NCBI RefSeq assembly: GCF_023887685.1
Contig: NZ_JAMWMR010000009.1
Location: 150,371 to 214,370, forward strand
Source of the DNA: Streptomyces macrolidinus
Lineage (GTDB): Bacteria > Actinomycetota > Actinomycetes > Streptomycetales > Streptomycetaceae
DNA length: 64,000 nucleotides
Direction: 5' to 3'
Within the stretch, counting starts at the first letter, position 1. Every line of letters begins with the position of its first letter. The notes beneath the pieces were generated by a model. The model made no database searches and had not been told where the DNA came from. It saw nothing but the letters and a program-made list of their open reading frames with translations. Made by a program: the position numbers and the translations under genes. Positions 37,994 through 48,023 of the stretch are shown here, piece after piece.

Positions 37994-38791
37994 TCAGCGG
38001 CGCCGGCGCAGCAGTCGTCCCGCCACGATCGCCGAGGCCACGAGCAGGGCCGCCGCCGGGGCCGCCCAGCGCAGCGTCGCGGTGGACGCGACGGTCTCCG
38101 GGGCGGGGACGGGGGCGTAACGGCCGCGCGGGGGCGCGTGATCGACCTCCTCGGCGCTGCGGCCGATCATCGTGCGCCGGGCGTGCGCCGCCTCGGCGGG
38201 AGGTTCGTCCTCGTCGGCGAAGCCCCGCGCGGAACGGCGGTCGGACCGACGCTCGGAGTCGTCCTCGTCGGCGAAGGGATCGAGGGAGGACGGGGGCACC
38301 TCGGTCTCGAAGACCGACGGCGCCGGAGGCTCCGCCCGCTGCTCGGCGGACTTCGGGGACGCCGCCGTGGCCTCCCCCTCCCCGAGGCGCTGCGCGAACC
38401 GCCCGAGCAGCCGCGCCGCCGCCGAGGTCACCGTGTCACCGGGCAGTTCCGCGATCCTGCCGTCAGCCGTGGCCGCGGCCGTGAAGGCGACCGTCGTGCC
38501 GTCCGGGGCCGCGAGCAGGCGTACGGACAGCGACAGCTTCACCGTGCCGGTGCCGCGCGCCTCCGTCGCCTCGCCCTCCAGCGTGTACGGGCCGTCGCCG
38601 TCGCCCGTGACCCGCAGGGCGCCGCGATAGGTGATCGTGTGGCCCCCGATCCGTACCTTCAGCCGTCCGGCGACGGGCTCCTTGCCCGCGTCCTGCTGGA
38701 ACCCGGGGATCGCGCGGGCCACCCGGGCGGGGTCGGCCAGCGCCTCGCCGAGCCGCTCGACAGGAACCGGTACGAACACCTCATGCTCCAT
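37994..38791 (-). CDS. CoxG/SRPBCC-domain protein with C-terminal membrane anchor
   Basis: 265 residues from ATG 38789-38791. The N-terminal 145 residues form an SRPBCC domain of the carbon monoxide dehydrogenase subunit G type (MEHEVFVPVPVERLGEALADPARVARAIPGF ... GDTVTSAAARLLGRFAQRL). An acidic/Arg-rich low-complexity linker follows, then a single helix at the C-terminus (AAPAAALLVASAIVAGRLL) ending RRRR, so it is tail-anchored on the cytoplasmic side. No CO dehydrogenase genes are nearby. The ligand is unknown. Confidence 0.8.
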   Translation of the reverse strand: MEHEVFVPVPVERLGEALADPARVARAIPGFQQDAGKEPVAGRLKVRIGGHTITYRGALRVTGDGDGPYTLEGEATEARGTGTVKLSLSVRLLAAPDGTTVAFTAAATADGRIAELPGDTVTSAAARLLGRFAQRLGEGEATAASPKSAEQRAEPPAPSVFETEVPPSSLDPFADEDDSERRSDRRSARGFADEDEPPAEAAHARRTMIGRSAEEVDHAPPRGRYAPVPAPETVASTATLRWAAPAAALLVASAIVAGRLLRRRR

Positions 38792-38887
38792 GTCAGCCGA
38801 GCCTACCCAGCCTGGCCCGGCACGCACCCATGCAGCACAGGATTCGCGAGCGCCGCCCGCGCATCCGCCCGCCACGGGGCGCCCGGC

Positions 38888-40507
38888 TCAGCCGCCGTAC
38901 CGCGGATGCACCAGCGTCGACACCGGCAGCCCGCGCAGCCGGGTCCGCTCCACCGCGCGCGCGTCCTCCCCGAGGGCGGCCCGGGTCAGCGTGCGCGGGC
39001 GCGGCCCGCCCGGGTCCAGGGTGAGCGCCGGGCGTCTTCGGGCGGCGAGGACGAAACCCCAGTCGCCTCCCGTCGCGTGTGCGTGCTCGGGCTCCGGGGC
39101 GCGCCCGGCGACGCGGTACGGGGCCGTACGCAGGCCCGCGGCGCGGATCGTCGTCTCGACCGTCCAGTAGGCGCGCGGGGCCGAGGCCACCGGGCCCGCG
39201 TGCACCACCAGCCGGCCGTCGGGGGCGAGGACCCGCCGGGCCAGGCCGTAGAACTCCTGTGCGTACAGCTTGGTGCTGGAGGTGTCGCCGGGCTCCGGGA
39301 GGTCCGCGATCACCACGTCGTACGTCCGCCGGGTCTGCCTCAGCCAGCCGAACGCGTCCGCCGTCCGCACCCGGACGCGCGGGTCGGCGAAGGCGCGGCC
39401 GTTGAGCGCGGCCAGGGCCCGGTCGCTGCGGGCCAGCCGGACCAGCGCCGGGTCCGGTTCGACCACGTCGACACGGCGCACGCCGGGATGCCGCAGCGCC
39501 TCGCGCGCCGCGAGGCCGTCACCGCCGCCGAGGACGAGCACGCGCGCGTGGGGGCCGCCGCTCAGCGCGGGCAGCACGAGCGCCTCGTGGTAGCGGCGCT
39601 CGTCGCGGCTGCTCGCCCGCAACCGGCCGTCGAGGAAGAGAGCGAGGGGGCGGCCTCGGACGCCGCCGGTGAGCACCACCTCCTGGGCACCGGTCTGCAA
39701 CGCGACCCGCACCTGCCCGCCGTACATCGCCTGACGGGCCGCCCGCTCGAAGTCGTCGACCAGGAGGGCCGCCGCTGCGAGCAGGGCCAGCACGAGGACG
39801 TTGGTGACCAGCAGCAGCCGTCTGCCGCGGCGGGACAGGTCCCGCCGGAACAGGCCGAGCGCGAGGGCGCCGCCCGCGACCGCGTTGACCGCGCCCGTGA
39901 GCAGGGCGCCCGTCAACTGGCCGAACCACGGCAGCAGCAGGAAGGGGAACGCGAGACCGCCGACCAGCGCGCCCACGTAGTCCGCCGCGAACAGGTCCGC
40001 GACCGCGCCGCCCGCGTCCTGGCGGCGGATGCGCTGGATCAGCTCCATCAGCAGTGGCACCTCGGCGCCGATGAGCAGCCCGATGGCGAGCGAGAAGACG
40101 ACCAGCAGACAGCGCGGGCCGCCCGGCCCGCCACCGCCCCAGGCGAAGACCGCGTACAGGGCCATCGCGCTGCACCCGCCGACGAGCGCCAGCGCCGCCT
40201 CCAGGGCGCCGAACCCGGCCGCGGCCCGGCAGCGCAGCCGCTTCGCGGCCAGCGAGCCGATGCCCATCGCGAAGACCATCACGGACAGCACGATGGAGGC
40301 CTGCGTGACCGAGTCGCCGATCAAGTACGAGGCGAGGGCGACGAGTTCGAGTTCGTACACCAGGCCGCAGGCCGCGCAGACGAACACGCCGACGAGGACG
40401 AGGAACCGTCCGGTGCCGGGGCGTACGGGCAGCCGCGCCTGACCGAGGGCGCCCTCCCCCCAGGGGGCCGGGGCGCCGGGTGGTGCGGGCGCGTGCGGTT
40501 CGATCAC
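38888..40507 (-). CDS. speE: Membrane-fused spermidine synthase (polyamine aminopropyltransferase)
   Basis: 539 residues: an N-terminal membrane part with about seven helices (from [28 protein letters not shown] to [20 protein letters not shown]), then a Rossmann aminopropyltransferase domain from about 265 with [25 protein letters not shown] and the catalytic-type [12 protein letters not shown]. In polyamine synthases this last motif is usually DxxDP, so the missing second Asp-Pro (LPEP instead) leaves specificity open. It follows a DUF2617 gene by 36 bp, a common actinobacterial pair. Confidence 0.85.
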   Translation of the reverse strand: MIEPHAPAPPGAPAPWGEGALGQARLPVRPGTGRFLVLVGVFVCAACGLVYELELVALASYLIGDSVTQASIVLSVMVFAMGIGSLAAKRLRCRAAAGFGALEAALALVGGCSAMALYAVFAWGGGGPGGPRCLLVVFSLAIGLLIGAEVPLLMELIQRIRRQDAGGAVADLFAADYVGALVGGLAFPFLLLPWFGQLTGALLTGAVNAVAGGALALGLFRRDLSRRGRRLLLVTNVLVLALLAAAALLVDDFERAARQAMYGGQVRVALQTGAQEVVLTGGVRGRPLALFLDGRLRASSRDERRYHEALVLPALSGGPHARVLVLGGGDGLAAREALRHPGVRRVDVVEPDPALVRLARSDRALAALNGRAFADPRVRVRTADAFGWLRQTRRTYDVVIADLPEPGDTSSTKLYAQEFYGLARRVLAPDGRLVVHAGPVASAPRAYWTVETTIRAAGLRTAPYRVAGRAPEPEHAHATGGDWGFVLAARRRPALTLDPGGPRPRTLTRAALGEDARAVERTRLRGLPVSTLVHPRYGG

Positions 40508-40543
40508 GTTCGGAACGCTACGTCGGACTTGTGAGGCACCTTG

Positions 40544-41074
40544 TCACCCACAGGTGTGGACTTCCGCCCGCCCCTCAACGTCCACCCGCGTTCGCGTCGC
40601 CACCAACTGGCTGTCCTGCGGGTACGCGTGCCACGTGCGCCACTGGACCTGGCCCTCGCGGCGCTGGGCCACCATGGCCGTGAACGCGTGCGGACTGCCG
40701 GGGAAGACACCCGCCAGGCCGTGGGGATGGTCTGAGACCAGGGCCAGCAGTTCCTGGGCCCGGCCCTCGAAGGAGGGCGGGGACAGGACCTCGACCCGGG
40801 CCGCGAATTCGTACTCCCAGTCGCCGACCCGCTCGGCGACCCCCAGCGGCAGCGGCGTGCTGGAGCCGGGGATGCAGGCCACGGTCTCCGAGCAGGTGCC
40901 CCGCGCCTCCTTGAGGAGCACCTGGTGGGACGCGCCGAGCAGTCTCAACTGGAGCTGCGCACCGGAGAGTTCGAGTTCGAGCGTGGCCAGCGCGGGCAGC
41001 GGCTCCCGGCCCAGGGCCCAGGCGAGGTCGGCCGCGCGGGTATCGGTGTAGGAGGTGTTCAGGGTCGTGAGCAT
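40544..41074 (-). CDS. DUF2617 family protein
   Basis: A 176-residue small soluble protein matching DUF2617, which neighbours spermidine synthase genes in actinobacteria. A mostly beta core (LATLELELSGAQLQLRLLGASHQVLL; GDWEYEFAARVEVLSP) and a C-terminal WRTWHAYPQDSQLVATRTRV block are visible. The conserved HPHGL and PHAF segments could carry functional His. The product is expected in the cytosol; role unknown, perhaps linked to polyamine metabolism by position. Confidence 0.85.
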   Translation of the reverse strand: MLTTLNTSYTDTRAADLAWALGREPLPALATLELELSGAQLQLRLLGASHQVLLKEARGTCSETVACIPGSSTPLPLGVAERVGDWEYEFAARVEVLSPPSFEGRAQELLALVSDHPHGLAGVFPGSPHAFTAMVAQRREGQVQWRTWHAYPQDSQLVATRTRVDVEGRAEVHTCG

Positions 41075-41483
41075 GGATCGGCTCCGCTAGGACACACAGG
41101 GGGAGGGGTTCCAGCGCACCCGGTCGGGCACCGGGGATCGGCCGACTCTGACTCTGCCGACCGGGCGGAACGTCCGGGTGGGCCCGGTCCGGAGCAGCGC
41201 TGCGGTCATGGGGTCCGCAGGGCCTCCGGGGGCTGCGTTGATGAGTGAGAGCGAACCACGAACTGCGCCGCCGCAACAGCGTTTTTACCCAAGTCCGTAC
41301 GGTTTTCATCTCACTGAGGGCTCCCCAGCGCACCCGCTCGGCCAAGGCGTACGCCCGAAGCGCGGGACGGGGTGGCGTACGCCCCGATCCCGCGCGCTGC
41401 CGGGCGCACGCCCTGTGTGTGACACCGCTGACGTGCGCTCCCGCGCCCGGCCGGACGAGTGACGCGTCCGGCTCCCGGCGGTG
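41075..41483. other. Intergenic region upstream of DUF2617
   Basis: 409 bp between two minus-strand genes. It holds the DUF2617 promoter on the right side of 41074. The segment 41275-41320 is relatively AT-rich. A 74-codon plus-strand frame at 41239-41462 has a weak ribosome site and poor codon bias and is not called. No terminator with a long stem was found. Confidence 0.4.
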
Positions 41484-41882
41484 TCAGCTCCCGCCGCCGC
41501 ACCCTCCGCCCCCGCCGCACGAGGACCCTCCACCGCAGGAGTGGCCGCCGCCACCGCAGGAGTGGTGGCCGCCCGAATGTCCGCCCGAGTGGCCACCCGA
41601 ATGTCCGCCCGACGACGAATCGTTGTCGGACCCCGCCCACCAGCTCCCGCTGTCGCCGCCGGTGCCACCACTGCTGCCGCTGCCGCCGCTGCTGCCGCTG
41701 CTGCCGCTGCCGCCGCGCAGCCGCTTCCCGCCCCGCGCCGACCCTGCCGACCCGCGCACCGACCCGCGCGCGGACGTCCCGCGCCCCACCGGCCGCTGCG
41801 GAACCCGCTTGGTCCTACGGCTCCTGACCACCAGGAACACCACCACGATGCCGACGACCGCCAGTCCGATACGGACGATCAT
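41484..41882 (-). CDS. Small membrane protein with Gly/His/Cys-rich tail
   Basis: 132 residues from ATG 41880-41882, with AAGGGGGGGAC about 8 bases upstream. One N-terminal membrane helix (IVRIGLAVVGIVVVFLVV) precedes a basic Arg/Gly stretch, a Gly/Ser region, and a tail with repeated SGGH units followed by HHSCGGGGHSC and SSCGGGGGCGGG. The tail has five His and five Cys in about 40 residues, suggesting metal binding, but it may simply be flexible. Topology is probably N-out/C-in or a signal anchor; not a known family. Confidence 0.65.
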   Translation of the reverse strand: MIVRIGLAVVGIVVVFLVVRSRRTKRVPQRPVGRGTSARGSVRGSAGSARGGKRLRGGSGSSGSSGGSGSSGGTGGDSGSWWAGSDNDSSSGGHSGGHSGGHSGGHHSCGGGGHSCGGGSSCGGGGGCGGGS

Positions 41883-42018
41883 GACGCCGTCCCCCCTTTC
41901 GTCTCCCCCGGCCTTCGCTTCCCCGAAGCGACCCGTCGCGGATCCCTTCGTGACCAGGGAATGCCCCATGTCCCACCCGCCGAAGCAGAGTTGAGGAACT
42001 CCAGAGCTTGGGCGCAGG

Positions 42019-43215
42019 ATGGCGCCCATGACCTCCAGCGCGCGCCCCCTCCTCAACCGTCGGCTCGCCGAGTTCGGGACGACGATCTTCGCCGAGATGT
42101 CGGCCCTCGCCCTGAGCACCGGGGCGATCAACCTCGGACAGGGATTCCCCGACACGGACGGACCGGAAGAGATCCGTGAGGCCGCCGTGCGGGCGCTGCG
42201 CGACGGGCGCGGCAACCAGTACCCGCCGGGCCCCGGCGTCCCCGAACTGCGGACGGCCGTCGCCGCGCACCAGCAGCGGTGGTACGGACTCACCTACGAC
42301 CCCGACACCGAGGTGCTGGTCACCGCGGGCGCGACCGAGGCGATCGCCGCGACCCTGCTGGCGCTGGTCGAACCCGGCGACGAGGTGATCGCCCTGGAGC
42401 CGTACTACGACTCGTACGCCGCCTGCATCGCGATGGCGGGCGGGCGGCGCGTGCCGGTCACCCTGCGCCCGCACGGCGGACCGGACGCCGTCTTCCGGCT
42501 GGATCTCGACGAACTGCGGGACGCTGTCACCGACCGCACCCGGCTGCTGCTGATCAACACCCCGCACAACCCCACCGGCACCGTGCTCACGCGGGACGAG
42601 CTGCAGGCGATCGCGGACCTCGCCGTCGAGCGCGATCTGCTCGTCGTCACCGACGAGGTCTACGAGCATCTGGTCTTCGACGGCGAGCACCTGCCCCTCG
42701 CGTCCTTCCCCGGGATGCGCGAGCGCACCGTGACCCTCTCCTCCGGCGGCAAGAGCTTCTCGTTCACCGGCTGGAAGGTCGGCTGGGTGACGGGCGCGCC
42801 CGCGCTGGTCAACGCGGTCCGCTCGGCCAAGCAGTTCCTGACGTACGTGTCGTCCGGGCCGTTCCAGTACGCCGTCGCCGAGGCGCTCGCGCTCCCGGAC
42901 AGCTACTACGAGGCGCTCAGGGCGGAGCTGCGCGCCAAGCGGGACCTGCTGGCCTCGGGGCTCGCCCGAGCCGGCTTCTCGGTGTTCCGGCCCGCGGGCA
43001 CGTACTTCGTCACCACCGACATCCGCCCCCTCGGCGAGAGCGACGGCTTCGCCTTCTGCCGCGCCCTGCCGAAGCGCGCGGGGGTCGTCGCCATCCCGAA
43101 CGCGGTCTTCTACGACCACCGCGAGGCGGGCGCCCCCTTCGTCCGCTTCGCCTTCTGCAAGCGCACGGAGGTCCTGGAGGAGGCGGTCCAGCGGCTCACG
43201 GCGCCGGCGGACTGA
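42019..43215 (+). CDS. Class I/II PLP-dependent aminotransferase
   Basis: 398 residues (an ATG at 42028 would be a second choice). Fold-type I motifs: INLGQGFPDTDGP at the start, VTAGATEAIAATLLALVEPGDEVIALEPYYDSY, LLINTPHNPTGTV, VVTDEVYEHLVFDG and the PLP lysine in LSSGGKSFSFTGWKVGW. The GQGFPD block is typical of kynurenine/glutamine-methionine aminotransferase-like enzymes. With the kynurenine operon 9 kb away a link to kynurenic acid is possible but speculative. It ends in a bidirectional terminator. Confidence 0.9.
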   Translation: MAPMTSSARPLLNRRLAEFGTTIFAEMSALALSTGAINLGQGFPDTDGPEEIREAAVRALRDGRGNQYPPGPGVPELRTAVAAHQQRWYGLTYDPDTEVLVTAGATEAIAATLLALVEPGDEVIALEPYYDSYAACIAMAGGRRVPVTLRPHGGPDAVFRLDLDELRDAVTDRTRLLLINTPHNPTGTVLTRDELQAIADLAVERDLLVVTDEVYEHLVFDGEHLPLASFPGMRERTVTLSSGGKSFSFTGWKVGWVTGAPALVNAVRSAKQFLTYVSSGPFQYAVAEALALPDSYYEALRAELRAKRDLLASGLARAGFSVFRPAGTYFVTTDIRPLGESDGFAFCRALPKRAGVVAIPNAVFYDHREAGAPFVRFAFCKRTEVLEEAVQRLTAPAD

Positions 43216-43315
43216 CGGGCGGCGGACTGACGGGGTTGCCGGGCGCGAGGTCTGTCCACAGCCTGTGGGTAACCTCGCGCCCGCCGCGGGCGCCCGGCGC
43301 GGACGCGGACGACGA

Positions 43316-43365
43316 GAGCCCGGCCGGGGCACGCCGTCGTGGTGACGCGCGCTCCGGCCGGGCTC
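43316..43365. terminator. Bidirectional terminator between convergent genes
   Basis: Arms 43316-43330 and 43351-43365 pair over 15 bp with one mismatch (GAGCCCGGCCGGGGC against GCTCCGGCCGGGCTC) around a 20-base loop, between the convergent aminotransferase and YbjN genes. Confidence 0.75.
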
Positions 43366-43387
43366 TCCTCCGGGGTCCTCGGGACCC

Positions 43388-43927
43388 CTACTCTTCGTCG
43401 GCCTCGGGGCTGTCCGTGCCGTTCGTGCCGTCGACGTCCTCGGCGAGGCCGAGCTGCTCCACGAGCCACCGGTCGAACTCGATGGCGGCCCGCACCCAGC
43501 TCACGGTCGAGGAGACGAAGTGCTCCAGGCTGACACCCGTGCCGATCAGCATCTGCGCCTCACCGATGAGACGGACGGTGCCGTCGTCATGCGTGTGGGT
43601 GTAGACCTTGGGCCACAGGGTGCGCCGGTTCCAGTCGTCGAGAGACTCCAGCAACTGCGGCTTCTCGTCGATCTTGTGCGGCCGGTCGTAGAACGTCCGC
43701 ACCGAGAAGACCTGCTGCTCCCCCTCGCCGCGGAACATGAAGTACGTGCGGAACTCCTCCCACGGCGCGACGAGGTCACCCTCTTCGTCGACAACGTGCT
43801 TGAGCTCCATCTGGTCCAGGAGCTGCTTCACAAGGTCCTGATCCGGAACGACGGGGCCCGCCGGTCCTTGCGGCTGCGGTTCGGGCTGGCCCCCGAAATT
43901 CGGAATCGAGGACGGGTCGATGCTCAC
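43388..43927 (-). CDS. YbjN-domain protein
   Basis: 179 residues from GTG 43925-43927, chosen for the GAAGGGAAG site; the frame extends 20 codons further without one. The core DLVKQLLDQMELKHVVDEEGDLVAPWEEFRTYFMFRGEGEQQVFSVRTFYDR is the YbjN/type III chaperone-like fold. A proline-rich N-terminus (PEPQPQGPAGP) and an acidic tail flank it. YbjN proteins are linked to stress and motility regulation in enterics; here the role is unknown. It lies downstream of clpB but is separated by the clpB terminator. Confidence 0.8.
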   Translation of the reverse strand: MSIDPSSIPNFGGQPEPQPQGPAGPVVPDQDLVKQLLDQMELKHVVDEEGDLVAPWEEFRTYFMFRGEGEQQVFSVRTFYDRPHKIDEKPQLLESLDDWNRRTLWPKVYTHTHDDGTVRLIGEAQMLIGTGVSLEHFVSSTVSWVRAAIEFDRWLVEQLGLAEDVDGTNGTDSPEADEE

Positions 43928-43994
43928 CGTGTTCTTCCCTTCGTACGGATTCCGCCATCCTCCCTCATCCGGGGCGGGGGGTGGCAAGACCTGA

Positions 43995-44029
43995 CCGGGT
44001 CGTGTCAGCCAAGGGCTGACACGACCCGG
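43995..44029 (-). terminator. clpB terminator
   Basis: A perfect 16-bp stem (43995-44010 with 44014-44029) with a 3-base loop, about 33 bp after the clpB stop. Confidence 0.85.
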
Positions 44030-44062
44030 CCGCCAAGGCGCGGGTACCCCCGCGCCGCGGTC

Positions 44063-46660
<2,598 letters not shown>

Positions 46661-46736
46661 GTTCGCGTTCTCCTCCTTGCGTCCGGCAGCGCTCAGCCGT
46701 CTCCACTCGCACGATGACTTGAGCAACGTGCACAAA

Positions 46737-46757
46737 GTTGAGTCTATTCCACTCAAG
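46737..46757. promoter_or_regulatory. HAIR operator (HspR site) upstream of clpB
   Basis: GTTGAGT-N7-ACTCAAG, one mismatch from the HspR consensus CTTGAGT-N7-ACTCAAG. A separate half site CTTGAG lies at 46718-46723. The repressor gene hspR is in this window. Confidence 0.88.
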
Positions 46758-46878
46758 GTGGGGGGAGGGAGGGGGATCGGTTCGAGTTCCGATCCGACCC
46801 GGGCAGGCGAACGCCCCGCTGCCGTACGAGCGGCGAGGCGGGGCGGGTGACCGCGGGGTCGTGTACGCGGGGAAACGA

Positions 46879-46917
46879 CAGCGGCGTCACCGTGTTCAGG
46901 TCACGGTGACGCCGCTG
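46879..46917 (-). terminator. Terminator of the DTKWP-repeat operon
   Basis: A perfect 16-bp stem (46879-46894 with 46902-46917) and 7-base loop, 43 bp beyond the stop of the Rieske-like gene. Confidence 0.85.
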
Positions 46918-46959
46918 CGGGGGGAAGCACCTGAGCGATTTTTGCGACGGGGGATCGCG

Positions 46960-47295
46960 TCAGGCGCTGCGGGGGGTAGCTGAGAGAGTGCGTACGTCCG
47001 GGGTCTCGGACTGTGCCAGCCGATGGTCGCGCTGGTCGAGGTTCACAAAGATCATTCCGTACCGTATGGCACACCGGACGGGACGCGGCGCCCCCCGAGG
47101 CCGCCGCATGAGCCGGTACGCCCGTACGTCGTCGTCCTCGTCGCGGGTGACCACCACCGGCTCCCCGAACACAGTCACCATCAACGAGTCACCGCTGTGA
47201 GGTATCGCGGTGGCCAGGTCGATGAAGTGCCAGCCGGAGCGGTAGGCGGTGGCCATCTCGCGCCGGAACGAGCGATCGTCGGGAGGGGTGGTCAC
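46960..47295 (-). CDS. Degenerate Rieske-like small protein, coupled to the DTKWP-repeat gene
   Basis: 111 residues from GTG 47293-47295, one base after the stop of the repeat-protein gene, so the two are translated as a pair. The sequence WHFIDLATAIPHSGDSLMVT, FGEPVVVTRDEDDDVRAY and YGMIFVNLD follows the beta strands of a Rieske oxygenase N-domain. The two cluster segments (CxH and CxxH) are gone: where CxHRG is expected the protein reads MRRPRG. It has one Cys, so no 2Fe-2S cluster. A binding or scaffold role is possible; family assignment is from pattern alone. Confidence 0.6.
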   Translation of the reverse strand: MTTPPDDRSFRREMATAYRSGWHFIDLATAIPHSGDSLMVTVFGEPVVVTRDEDDDVRAYRLMRRPRGAPRPVRCAIRYGMIFVNLDQRDHRLAQSETPDVRTLSATPRSA

Positions 47296-47296
47296 G

Positions 47297-47920
47297 TCAG
47301 CTCCAGGCTTGGTCTGCCGATGCCGTGGATGCGTTCACCGGCCACTTGGTGTCCGCGGGCGACACGGGCCACTTGGTGTCACCGGGCCACTTCGTGTCCA
47401 CCTGCACGACCGGCCACTTCGTGTCACCGGCGGGCGACACAGGCCACTTGGTGTCCGCGGGCGATACGGGCCACTTGGTGTCACCGGGCCACTTGGTGTC
47501 CGCCTGGATCACCGGCCACTTGGTGTCCGTGGGCGAAACCGGCCACTTGGTGTCCGCCTGCGCCACCGGCCACTTGGTGTCTCCCGGCCACTTCGTGTCC
47601 GCGGGCACGACCGGCCACTTGGTGTCACCGGCGGGCGAAACAGGCCACTTCGTGTCACCGGGCCACTTCGTGTCCGCCTGCACCACCGGCCACTTCGTGT
47701 CACCGGGCCACTTGGTGTCCGCCTGCACCACTGGCCACTTGGTGTCACCAGGCCACTTCGTGTCCACGGGCGAAACCGGCGACTTGCTGTCTGCCGAAAC
47801 CGGCCACTTCGTATCCGCCGGAAGATGACTCTTCGCGGCAGAGAGGCCACCAAGTGCTCCAAAGGCCACAGCGGCGGAGAAGGCGGCGACAAGTACCGAG
47901 CGAAGCGTTTTCTTTCCCAT
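47297..47920 (-). CDS. Secreted DTKWP tandem-repeat protein
   Basis: 207 residues from ATG 47918-47920, with GAGGAC about 10 bases upstream. A Sec signal (MGKKTLRSVLVAAFSAAVAFGALGG) with cleavage near LSA-AK is followed by almost nothing but repeats: 19 perfect DTKWP motifs plus one degenerate DSKSP. Spacers are a single Gly (DTKWPGDTKWP) or V-x-x-x such as VVQA, VSPA, VIQA, giving periods of 6, 9 and 10. The tail is VNASTASADQAWS. There is no Cys and no known domain. It is coupled to the Rieske-like gene and divergent from a LuxR-type regulator. Confidence 0.85.
   Translation of the reverse strand: MGKKTLRSVLVAAFSAAVAFGALGGLSAAKSHLPADTKWPVSADSKSPVSPVDTKWPGDTKWPVVQADTKWPGDTKWPVVQADTKWPGDTKWPVSPAGDTKWPVVPADTKWPGDTKWPVAQADTKWPVSPTDTKWPVIQADTKWPGDTKWPVSPADTKWPVSPAGDTKWPVVQVDTKWPGDTKWPVSPADTKWPVNASTASADQAWS
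47325..47820. repeat. DNA repeat array encoding DTKWP units
   Basis: Nineteen near-identical 15-bp cores, on the plus strand CGGCCACTTGGTGTC or close variants (GGGCCACTTCGTGTC), spaced 18, 27 or 30 bases. Variation is mostly synonymous (TTGGTG against TTCGTG), so the peptide is conserved while the DNA drifts. Confidence 0.9.
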
Positions 47921-48023
47921 TGTCAGCTTCGTCCTCACTTGAGAGTCCCCTTTCCCCCGTCCGATACGACGATGGCTCATTCGGGCACGTCATGGCCACA
48001 CGATCGGTGCATCATGTTCCTGC
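47921..48023. promoter_or_regulatory. Divergent promoter, repeat protein / LuxR-type regulator
   Basis: 103 bp separating the repeat-protein start from the regulator start. It is too short for more than one compact regulatory zone, so both genes probably share operators. No clear dyad was found. Confidence 0.45.

Noticed and set aside
41239..41462. A 74-codon plus-strand frame starting MSESEP
   Set aside because: Weak ribosome site, Pro/Arg-rich product with no recognisable pattern and mixed third-position bases.
47325..47828. Regular short DNA repeats resembling a CRISPR array
   Set aside because: Repeat periods of 18, 27 and 30 bases keep a single reading frame with a signal peptide, ribosome site and synonymous variation; spacers are not unique and no cas genes are present.
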